A stretch of DNA of 9,193 nt, taken from NCBI GenBank assembly GCA_022837185.1, contig JALHJD010000109.1, positions 1 through 9,193 of the forward strand. Reading direction: 5' to 3'. Shown one piece after another: positions 1 through 6,623 of this stretch. The DNA comes from Desulfobacteraceae bacterium. Lineage in GTDB: Bacteria; Desulfobacterota; Desulfobulbia; Desulfobulbales; Desulfobulbaceae. Positions within the stretch are counted from its first letter, which is position 1, and each line of letters begins with the position of its first letter. A program made the position numbers and the translations under genes. The notes beneath the pieces are model-generated. The model was not told the origin of the DNA and did no database searches. It saw only the letters and a list, made by a program, of their open reading frames with translations.

Positions 1-2
1 AA

Positions 3-851
3 GCGTATCAGAACCAGATTGCGATCCTGGAGGAACAGGTAACGCAACGGGCCCAGGAGTTGGGGGAACTGCAGGCCAGGGAAAAGCAGCTGCAGAGAAG
101 CCTGTCGTTTCTGCAGCGCGAGCTGGAAATGACCCGTCCCCTTGTGCAGCAGGGGGCAGTGTCCGAGGTGGAGATGCTCCGCCTGGAACGGGAGGCAAAC
201 AAGCTGAACGGCGACCTTGAATCAACGAGGTACCAGATACCCCAGGTCCGGTCGCGCTTGCAGGAAGCGAAGCGATCCATCGAAGACCGGCGGCTCAATT
301 ACCAGAATCAGGCCAAGGAGGAACTCAACGATATCCTGTCGGAGCTGGAGGGGCTTTCCGTCTCCTCGGTTGCCCTTGAAGACAGGTTGAAAAGGACCTT
401 GGTCAGATCGCCCGTCCGGGGCACTATCAACCAAATTCTCGTCAATACCGTGGGGGGGGTCATTCAGCCGGGAATGGATCTTATGGAAATCGTCCCCTTG
501 GAGGACACGCTGCTGGTGGAAACGAAGATCAAGCCCTCCGACATCGCTTTTCTCCATCCGGGCCAGAAGGCGCTGGTCAAGTTCTCCGCCTACGATTTTA
601 CCATGTACGGAGGCCTCGAAGGCGACGTCGAGCATATCAGCGCCGACAGCATAACCGATGAAAAGGGTGAGAACTTCTACCTGGTGCGGGTCCGCACGAC
701 CAGGAACTTTCTCGGCGCCGAGGAAAACCCCATGCCCATTATTCCGGGCATGGTCGGCGAGGTGGATATTCTGACCGGCAAGAAGACGATCCTGTCCTAT
801 CTCCTGAAACCGGCACTGCGGGCGCAGAAAATGGCGCTGAGGGAGCGATAG
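3..851 (+). CDS. HlyD/LapC-type type I secretion periplasmic adaptor (5' end missing)
   Basis: This is the C-terminal 282 residues of a membrane-fusion protein that would link an inner-membrane ABC exporter to a TolC-like outer-membrane channel. The frame is open to the left edge, so the N-terminal transmembrane segment and the true start lie outside; a TTG at 60 is internal. Seen in the sequence: a long charged coiled coil over visible residues 1-125, including the GAVSEVEMLRLERE stretch typical of AprE/LapC-like adaptors; a half-lipoyl motif at about 133-165 (RSPVRGTINQI, then GGVIQPGMDLMEIVP); and a beta-barrel/membrane-proximal region at about 168-258 ending in the usual P.IPGMVGEVDILTGKKT block. 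The ABC transporter partner would be expected upstream. The exported substrate, often a giant adhesin or RTX protein in this family, is not in view. A run of eight G (452-459) lies in the lipoyl region. Family assignment is secure; the substrate is unknown. Confidence 0.95.
   Translation, partial: AYQNQIAILEEQVTQRAQELGELQAREKQLQRSLSFLQRELEMTRPLVQQGAVSEVEMLRLEREANKLNGDLESTRYQIPQVRSRLQEAKRSIEDRRLNYQNQAKEELNDILSELEGLSVSSVALEDRLKRTLVRSPVRGTINQILVNTVGGVIQPGMDLMEIVPLEDTLLVETKIKPSDIAFLHPGQKALVKFSAYDFTMYGGLEGDVEHISADSITDEKGENFYLVRVRTTRNFLGAEENPMPIIPGMVGEVDILTGKKTILSYLLKPALRAQKMALRER
839..845 (+). promoter_or_regulatory. Ribosome binding site for the LuxR-type regulator
   Basis: GAGGGAG lies 8 bases before the ATG at 854, inside the last codons of the secretion adaptor gene. 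The position supports this start and suggests translational coupling with the upstream gene. Confidence 0.7.
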
Positions 852-853
852 AG

Positions 854-1492
854 ATGAACATCCTGCTGTGTTCCGGGCGGGAATCCGTCCTGGAGAGATG
901 GAGCTCTATCCTGGCAGCCCGGAAGTGGACGATATTCAAGGTCAATTCCTTTGAAATGCTGCAAGCGGCCGTGCGGCAGGACGAACCGTATCTGCTGCTG
1001 GTGCATCAATCCTTTGTCGATCCTCAGGTCATTGCCAGGCTGAACAGTGCGGTGCCGAACTCCAGGATATTTATCCTGTCGGACACGCCGAACCCGGATG
1101 ACGGCACCCTGCTGCTGAAGCTGGGTGTCATCGGCTATGCCAGTACCTATATTGCCCCGGCCAGGCTCATCGAAGCCGTGAAAGCCGTCCTCTCGGGCAG
1201 GGTCTGGTTCGGCCAGGAAATCATCAGCCGGCTGATCCGCTCCATCGCCCCGCCCGGCGAGCCGGCCGGGGGAAGCGAGCCGTCGGAGATTCTGGCCCCG
1301 CTCACCCAGCGGGAGAGGGAGATTGCCCTGCTGGTCGCCGAGGGTCTTTCCAACCTGGCCATCGGGGACCGGCTGTACATATCGGAGCGGACCGTGAAGG
1401 CTCATCTGGGGTCCATTTTTGCCAAGACAGGGGCACAAAGCAGGGTCAAGCTCGCATTGCTCATCAGCAAGGGAATGAAAGAGGGGCACTGA
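854..1492 (+). CDS. LuxR/NarL-type transcriptional regulator with degenerate receiver domain
   Basis: A 212-residue protein with the two-domain layout of NarL/FixJ response regulators. Residues 1-130 follow the receiver fold: MNILLCSG for strand 1, YLLLVHQS for strand 3, IFILSD for strand 4, and GVIGYASTYI before the last helix. Residues 147-208 are a LuxR-type helix-turn-helix with LTQREREIALLVAEG, then ISERTVKAHLGSIFAKTG, the DNA-recognition region. The catalytic set of a phosphorylated receiver appears absent: the acidic pair after strand 1 is S7-G8 or nearby non-acidic residues, the aspartate position after strand 3 is V50/H51, and the conserved lysine is replaced by threonine near 98. 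Only the S76 position is kept. It probably binds DNA without aspartyl phosphorylation. It starts 2 bases after the adaptor stop with a good ribosome site, so it likely belongs to the secretion operon and may control it; its targets are not known. Confidence 0.9.
   Translation: MNILLCSGRESVLERWSSILAARKWTIFKVNSFEMLQAAVRQDEPYLLLVHQSFVDPQVIARLNSAVPNSRIFILSDTPNPDDGTLLLKLGVIGYASTYIAPARLIEAVKAVLSGRVWFGQEIISRLIRSIAPPGEPAGGSEPSEILAPLTQREREIALLVAEGLSNLAIGDRLYISERTVKAHLGSIFAKTGAQSRVKLALLISKGMKEGH
1481..1486 (+). promoter_or_regulatory. Ribosome binding site supporting the GTG start at 1496
   Basis: GAGGGG sits 9 bases before the GTG at 1496, within the end of the regulator gene. It favours the early GTG start despite the long, arginine-rich leader that this start gives the metalloprotease. 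Confidence 0.55.
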
Positions 1493-1495
1493 GCC

Positions 1496-2314
1496 GTGTA
1501 CCCGGAAATCATCCCTCGGTTGCCCCGCCGAAGATGCGGGCAACGGGGTCATGGCCCGATCATCCGAATCGCTGCAAGCTGCAGGCGCTTTTTTTTCGGC
1601 TGCCATGCCCTCCGGATCCTGCCGCTGGTCCTGGCCTGCCTTTCCTTCATGGCCTGTTCAACCGGGGACGACGGGCCGGACATCCCGGTGTTCGATGTCC
1701 ATTTTGTTGTTCTCTCCGGCAAGCCGCACATTAACGATGCTGTTGACACGGAAACGGCGGTCAACGAGATCGATATCCTCAACAGGTATTTTGTTGCCGA
1801 AGACAGGCAGCCGCTGGTTCGCTTCCGATTCAAGGCATTACATACCTTTGAGGAGATACAGGACACCTCCTGCGAATTCATTCGCATCGGTGATTTCACA
1901 GGGGAGTACAGTTCCGGGTACTGGCGGGATCTCTTCAATGCCTGTCCGGATCCGCGCGTGGTCGATCCATCGGCCATCAACTGTTATATTGTGGACAGTT
2001 ACTCCGCCGGCAAAGGCTTTGCCGAGAAAGACAGCCACGGAGTCAACAACGCCAACAAACCCTACATCCTCCTGGACTGGGAAAGATTGAATCATACCAT
2101 TCAGAGCCCTGAAGAACATGAAATGGGGCATGCTTTCGGCCTTGGCCATGAATGCGCGCCGGGGGCCGGCATCGAGACGTCCACCAACATAATGGCCAGC
2201 AGGGAGTGCGGGAAAGGAAGCGGGGGTCGGCGGGACATCGGCTTTAACAGGAAACAGGTCAGGATCATCAAGCAAAATGCCGCCATAATGCGGAAGAAGT
2301 TGGACAGGAAGTGA
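1496..2314 (+). CDS. Putative metzincin-type zinc metalloprotease lipoprotein
   Basis: A 272-residue predicted secreted zinc protease. The zinc-binding motif is HEMGHAFGLGHE (residues 208-219), which fits the metzincin pattern HExxHxxGxxH with E209 as the catalytic base. NIMAS follows, with M233 about 15 residues downstream as a candidate Met-turn, giving a matrixin-like arrangement. The N-terminus has a basic stretch, then a hydrophobic core (ILPLVLACLSFMAC) ending at C54, a possible though imperfect lipobox, followed by polar STGDDG. It is therefore likely exported by Sec and anchored as a lipoprotein. The GTG start gives a leader of about 53 residues, longer than usual; a TTG at 1520 is an alternative. 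An eight-T run (1589-1596) lies in the leader. It starts 3 bases after the regulator stop, so it is probably co-transcribed. Substrate is unknown; processing of an exported surface protein is a guess from context. Zinc-protease fold is fairly sure, the exact family is not. Confidence 0.85.
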   Translation: MYPEIIPRLPRRRCGQRGHGPIIRIAASCRRFFFGCHALRILPLVLACLSFMACSTGDDGPDIPVFDVHFVVLSGKPHINDAVDTETAVNEIDILNRYFVAEDRQPLVRFRFKALHTFEEIQDTSCEFIRIGDFTGEYSSGYWRDLFNACPDPRVVDPSAINCYIVDSYSAGKGFAEKDSHGVNNANKPYILLDWERLNHTIQSPEEHEMGHAFGLGHECAPGAGIETSTNIMASRECGKGSGGRRDIGFNRKQVRIIKQNAAIMRKKLDRK

Positions 2315-2345
2315 TGGGGGTCCTCCGGGAAGGCGGGAACTGCAC

Positions 2346-5300
2346 GTGAACAGTGAAAGAATATTTGTGCTGCTCGCCAGTTACAGGGATAGTGAGTGTG
2401 AAAAAACCATCAACGAGTTGTTTCACAAGGCATCCCGGCCGGAGAACATATCCGTGGGGATCTGCTGGCAATACTCGGATGAGGACGACTTCAGGTGTTT
2501 TGATCCCTGCATGGGGCATGGTGATGCCATCCGGATTGCCCGCATCCCCTACCGGGAAACGCGAGGCGTCTGCTGGGCAAGGCGAATTGCGCAGGAATTC
2601 CGGGATGGAGAGGAATACACGCTCATTATCGACAGCCATATGCTGTTTGAGCAGGACTGGGACAGGTATTTTATTGGGGAAGTACACAAATGCCCATCGG
2701 CCAGACCTCTGCTCAGCCATTATCCCGCCGGTTATGAACTGCCCGATGTCAAGTCGCGGATCCCGCCTGTCGTCAATGCCGCCCACAGCAGAAAAAACAG
2801 ATTCGCAAGCTGCTGTTTTGCCGCGGACTACAATATCCGCGGGAACATGTTTCTCTTTGAGCCGGGCGCGCAGGCCGAGGAACCGATCAGGGGATTCTTT
2901 TATGCCGCGGGATTTGCCTTCGGCCCCTCGCAATTTCTGCAGGATGTCCCGTATGATCCCTATCTCGACTGGGAAGAGGAAGAAATCGCCATTTCCCTGA
3001 AGCTGTGGACCCATGGCTGGGACATATTCTCACCCCGAAAGCATTATATTCACCATCTCTATCACACCGGAAAAAGACCCGGCACCCCGGATTTCAGAAA
3101 GGCGGTCCGGAGGAGGGAGCTCGAACAGCGGGCGCTCATTTCCAAAAAACGATTGTCTCATCTCCTGGGCATCCGCAAAACAGGCGACCAGGAGGCGCTG
3201 CGGGACCTTGATCTCTATCCCCTCGGTTCGCGGCGGTCGATTGCCGATTTCGAAATGGCGGCCGGGGTGAGCCTGGAAAAGTCGGCGGCAACCGAGCGCT
3301 CGGTGGACTGCTGGTTTGCCCTTGCCCACCCGGACCATCCCCTGCGCAGCGCCCGGCAGGATCTGGAAAGGATTTTCTCGCAGGCGTTCCGCTCGGCAAG
3401 GAAGAAAGGGCGGCCGGTTTCAGGCCAGGGCTCGACCATCGAAGCAACGGAACATCTGCGGAGCAATCTGGCCGCCGTGCTTGGGCGGTATGGGATCAGA
3501 ACCGTTCTGGATCTGGGCTGCGGCGATTGCACCTGGTTCGGCCGCATGCTGGACGGCATGGACATCGACCGCTATCACGGGATCGATATCGTCGCCTCCC
3601 TGATTGAGGAAAACCGGAAAAAATATCCGCCCACCATATGCTCCTTTACCCATGCCGACATCACCTCAGCCTCCCTGGACGCCTACGATCTGGTCCTGGT
3701 CAGGGACGTCCTGACCCACCTGAAGGTGCGCAATGTCATCAGGGTCCTGACGAACATAAAAAACAGCGGCTCGCACTATTTTGCCGCCTCGCATTACAGC
3801 GGCTGCGACCGGAGCCGGGATCTGCACAATGACGGCGGCTGGCGCAGCATCAACCTGCGGATACCCCCGTATGCCCTCCCGGAGCCCATGGAAATCATTG
3901 AGGATATCCCGGAAAAGGGGAAATATCTCGCCCTGTGGAAAACCACGGACATCCCCGATTTCAGCGACGCGGCAATGGAAATCGAAGTCATCAACGGGAA
4001 ACAGGATATCCGTTCAATACGGAAGCATCTTTCCCGGGATGAAAGCGAGTATCTTGCCTCGCTCAGGTATTACAGATTCATTGAGTCCGACAGATTTTCC
4101 CTCTCCCCGGACACGGCGGACCCGATCGTTCAACGCGTATTCCGGCGGACCAGAACGCTGGCAGGGACAAAGCTTCATGGGGCGTACATCATCGAATGTG
4201 CCGGCGGCGATGACCGTCCGCTGCGTTCGGTCATGGAAGACCTTCCTGAACGGACTTCCGTCTTTATTACCTTGCTTTCGGGCGGCCACGGCGCCGTCAC
4301 GCACCTTGCCGGGAACGGCTCAGGCGTGCCCCTGCGGCAGGGGGAGTGCCTTGCGTTCGACAGCGCCGGGGACGCTCGCGGGCTGCTCCGGGTTTCGGCC
4401 GGGGATCAGGCGCCGGCGCGGCTGCTCGTTCAGTTTTTCGCCGACGAACGTACCGGCGCGGGAAAGTTCGGGCCGGCAGATTCCGGGGATGACGCCATCG
4501 TCCTCAATGCGGCGGGCGACCTGATGCTTGCCCGCGACATGCACAGGTATTATCCCCGCAACCCTGCGCAATCCATTCTCCACGATGTGTATGACATCCT
4601 GGCAGGCGGAGACGTCAATCTGTGCAATCTGGAGACGGTTATTGCCAGTCAGGGGACAATGCAGCCCAAGGGAGAGAAAAGTCCCTACTATTTCAGGGCC
4701 GGCACGACGCTTGCGGCCTTTCTCGCCGATGCCGGTTTCAATGCGGTCACCACCGGCAACAACCATGCAATGGATTTCGGCGCCGAAGCGCTGAAATTCC
4801 AGGCCGGCTTCCTTGATTCCATGCACATCGCCCATTGCGGCAGCGGCATGAATATCGCCGAGGCGCGCAGGCCGGTCTATCTGGAAATCAACGGAACGGT
4901 AATCTGCCTCATCAGCTTCTGTTCGGTCCGGCCGAAGAATTCGGGCGCCACTGAACAGGATGCCGGAGTCTTTCAGATCAACGACCCCGCCTCGATTTCG
5001 GCCGTTCTCGCCCCCGTTGTCCGGGAGGCCGTGAAAAAAGCCCATCTGATCATTGTCTCGCCCCACTGGATAGAAAACTGGGAAGAACATCCCGGGCAGA
5101 TCATCCGGCGCGAGGCACGGAAACTGATCGACATGGGGTGTGACGCCATACTGGGCCATTCGTCGCATCTCTTGCATGGAATAGAGATATATAACAACAG
5201 ACCCATCGTCTATGACATGGGATGTTTTCTGCTTGACCGGACCCGCGGGCACCAGGAGCTCAGGCGCTCCGCCCTCTTCCAGCTGCTGATCGGCAACAAC

Positions 5301-6623
5301 GTGATCAGGGAGTTGCGTGTTTTTCCGCTGTCCCTCAGGAACGGAGCCGTCCGCCTGGCCGACGGGGAAGATGCGAGGAAAATTTTTCGCAAGCTGACCA
5401 GCCTGGACAGTGCCTCTGCACTCTCCACAGAGAGCGCGCGGGATTATTTCAGTTTTACCTTTGCGGAAAGTCTCCCCCGCACTCCGTCGGCAAAAACAAC
5501 GGACCCGTTTGCGGTCGGCCGCAACAGAATCACCCCGCCGGCGGCCGGCGGGGCAACCGATCTGGCCCTGACCGATGCCCCGGCCCGGCATACCGATTTT
5601 CCGGAAATCGCCATGGGCGGAGCGGCAATCGTCGATGCCCGGCTGCCGGAATCCGTCAGGGCCGGTTCCGGTTTTCTCCTTAAAACAGTGCTCAGGACGG
5701 AGCTGAAAATTGAAAACTATGAAGTGGTCGTCCGCGGCGTTTCCCACCTCTTCGACAATACGTTCCAGGAAGTGCACCTGTTTTCGGACGGCGCCGTCGA
5801 TTCCTCCATGGCCGGGGGACGGCCGTTTCTCGTCGACTATCATTTCGTCCGGCTCCAGGCCGGCATCAGGCCCGGACGATACAGCATATTCTGGAGTCTG
5901 CGGGAGATTGGAACCGGGAAGCCTCTGCTGACGGAAAAAGGCGGGGATGCCGCGGAACTGGGGACCATGTACATCCTTCCCGAGGGTGTGCCGCTGCAGG
6001 CTTCGGGGATAGACTGGGACGGCAAACTCCCCCAACCATTGCGGGAGGGCTTTGCCGAGGAGTTTACGGAGAATCCGGAGGCCGGAGTTTTTGCCTTCAT
6101 TGTCGAGGCAATCACCGGCAGGCCGCCCCGGCAGGGCGGGCTGTCGCTGTATGCCTACGAGCAGAAATACGGGTTGTCGCCGGCAAAGAACTTTGTCTAC
6201 CTGACGCTTGCCGGCGCGGGCCGTTCACTGCGCTGGGGATGCACCCGGAAGGACCTGAAGACCGCCGTGGAGAGAAACATTGAGAAAATACGCGCGAAGA
6301 GCGGGTTCAGCTCAATTTTGGCAGAAGGCCTGGAAAACCTTGCCTTCAGGCTGGAAATAATCACCGCGGAGACCAGGGCGGATCCAGGGGCGCGGCAGGA
6401 CATCAATATGGCCTGCCGGGGGTTGAAGCTGGAAAGCGGCGGCAGATCGTTTATCCTGCTCCCGTCGGAAGCGTATGAGAGGAAGATGCTGTCCCTTGAC
6501 CGGCAGTTCGCCTACCTGGCCGCTCTTCATGGCATTGACTCGGCCGATGGGTATTCCTGCCATGTGCTGGAATCCGCCGGGCATGTTTTTCAGCGGGGCC
6601 GGGTATCGGGCTTCTACGAGTAA
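2346..6623 (+). CDS. 1425-residue multidomain glycan enzyme: GlcNAc transferase, methyltransferase, CapA-like domain
   Basis: A single uninterrupted frame from a GTG; the ribosome site is weak (AGGCGG near 2331). Residues 1-250 resemble the Skp1 GlcNAc-transferase (GnT1) family: IFVLLASYRD at the start, GICWQYSDEDD, YRETRGVCWARR, the metal/nucleotide motif D96-S97-H98, and LDWEEEEIAISLKLW near 208-221. Residues 250-365 are a basic linker. Residues 370-536 are a class I SAM methyltransferase (VLDLGCGDCTW at 387-397, HGIDIVA at 411-417, DVLTHL at 454-459). Residues 595-702 look like a degenerate double-stranded beta-helix. Residues 716-1000 are CapA/PGA_cap metallophosphatase-like: AAGDLML, NLET at 761-764, TGNNHAMDFG at 803-812, SPHW at 905-908, GHSSHLLHGIE at 937-947. 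Residues 1085-1212 are beta-rich, perhaps sugar-binding. Residues 1225-1425 weakly resemble AMMECR1. No signal peptide or membrane segment is seen, so it is probably cytoplasmic. It likely builds and modifies a surface glycan or glycoprotein; acceptor unknown. GT, methyltransferase and CapA calls are solid; the other three are tentative. Confidence 0.93.
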   Translation: MNSERIFVLLASYRDSECEKTINELFHKASRPENISVGICWQYSDEDDFRCFDPCMGHGDAIRIARIPYRETRGVCWARRIAQEFRDGEEYTLIIDSHMLFEQDWDRYFIGEVHKCPSARPLLSHYPAGYELPDVKSRIPPVVNAAHSRKNRFASCCFAADYNIRGNMFLFEPGAQAEEPIRGFFYAAGFAFGPSQFLQDVPYDPYLDWEEEEIAISLKLWTHGWDIFSPRKHYIHHLYHTGKRPGTPDFRKAVRRRELEQRALISKKRLSHLLGIRKTGDQEALRDLDLYPLGSRRSIADFEMAAGVSLEKSAATERSVDCWFALAHPDHPLRSARQDLERIFSQAFRSARKKGRPVSGQGSTIEATEHLRSNLAAVLGRYGIRTVLDLGCGDCTWFGRMLDGMDIDRYHGIDIVASLIEENRKKYPPTICSFTHADITSASLDAYDLVLVRDVLTHLKVRNVIRVLTNIKNSGSHYFAASHYSGCDRSRDLHNDGGWRSINLRIPPYALPEPMEIIEDIPEKGKYLALWKTTDIPDFSDAAMEIEVINGKQDIRSIRKHLSRDESEYLASLRYYRFIESDRFSLSPDTADPIVQRVFRRTRTLAGTKLHGAYIIECAGGDDRPLRSVMEDLPERTSVFITLLSGGHGAVTHLAGNGSGVPLRQGECLAFDSAGDARGLLRVSAGDQAPARLLVQFFADERTGAGKFGPADSGDDAIVLNAAGDLMLARDMHRYYPRNPAQSILHDVYDILAGGDVNLCNLETVIASQGTMQPKGEKSPYYFRAGTTLAAFLADAGFNAVTTGNNHAMDFGAEALKFQAGFLDSMHIAHCGSGMNIAEARRPVYLEINGTVICLISFCSVRPKNSGATEQDAGVFQINDPASISAVLAPVVREAVKKAHLIIVSPHWIENWEEHPGQIIRREARKLIDMGCDAILGHSSHLLHGIEIYNNRPIVYDMGCFLLDRTRGHQELRRSALFQLLIGNNVIRELRVFPLSLRNGAVRLADGEDARKIFRKLTSLDSASALSTESARDYFSFTFAESLPRTPSAKTTDPFAVGRNRITPPAAGGATDLALTDAPARHTDFPEIAMGGAAIVDARLPESVRAGSGFLLKTVLRTELKIENYEVVVRGVSHLFDNTFQEVHLFSDGAVDSSMAGGRPFLVDYHFVRLQAGIRPGRYSIFWSLREIGTGKPLLTEKGGDAAELGTMYILPEGVPLQASGIDWDGKLPQPLREGFAEEFTENPEAGVFAFIVEAITGRPPRQGGLSLYAYEQKYGLSPAKNFVYLTLAGAGRSLRWGCTRKDLKTAVERNIEKIRAKSGFSSILAEGLENLAFRLEIITAETRADPGARQDINMACRGLKLESGGRSFILLPSEAYERKMLSLDRQFAYLAALHGIDSADGYSCHVLESAGHVFQRGRVSGFYE
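5533..5553. repeat. Perfect GC-only inverted repeat in an interdomain linker
   Basis: CCCCGCCGGC (5533-5542) is followed after one base by its exact reverse complement (5544-5553). It lies inside the 1425-residue gene, in the region encoding the low-complexity linker TPPAAGGAT between the CapA-like domain and the beta-rich domain. It could form a stable mRNA hairpin. No T-run follows, so it is not a classical terminator. Confidence 0.6.

Noticed and set aside
797..1606. A 269-codon minus-strand frame across the LuxR-type regulator
   Set aside because: It is antisense to clear HlyD C-terminal and LuxR helix-turn-helix coding sequence, and its product is low-complexity with no family features.
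2268..3014. A 248-codon minus-strand frame opposite the glycosyltransferase domain
   Set aside because: It lies opposite the conserved DSH and DWEEEE motifs and has no motif of its own.
5533..5553. GC-rich hairpin as an intrinsic terminator
   Set aside because: It lies inside a continuous coding frame and has no downstream T-run; the frame continues for about 1070 bases with sensible domains.
4320..6035. A 571-codon open frame on the minus strand opposite the CapA-like region
   Set aside because: Its translation shows no recognisable motif and the opposite strand carries conserved CapA motifs throughout; it is a shadow created by GC-rich codon use.
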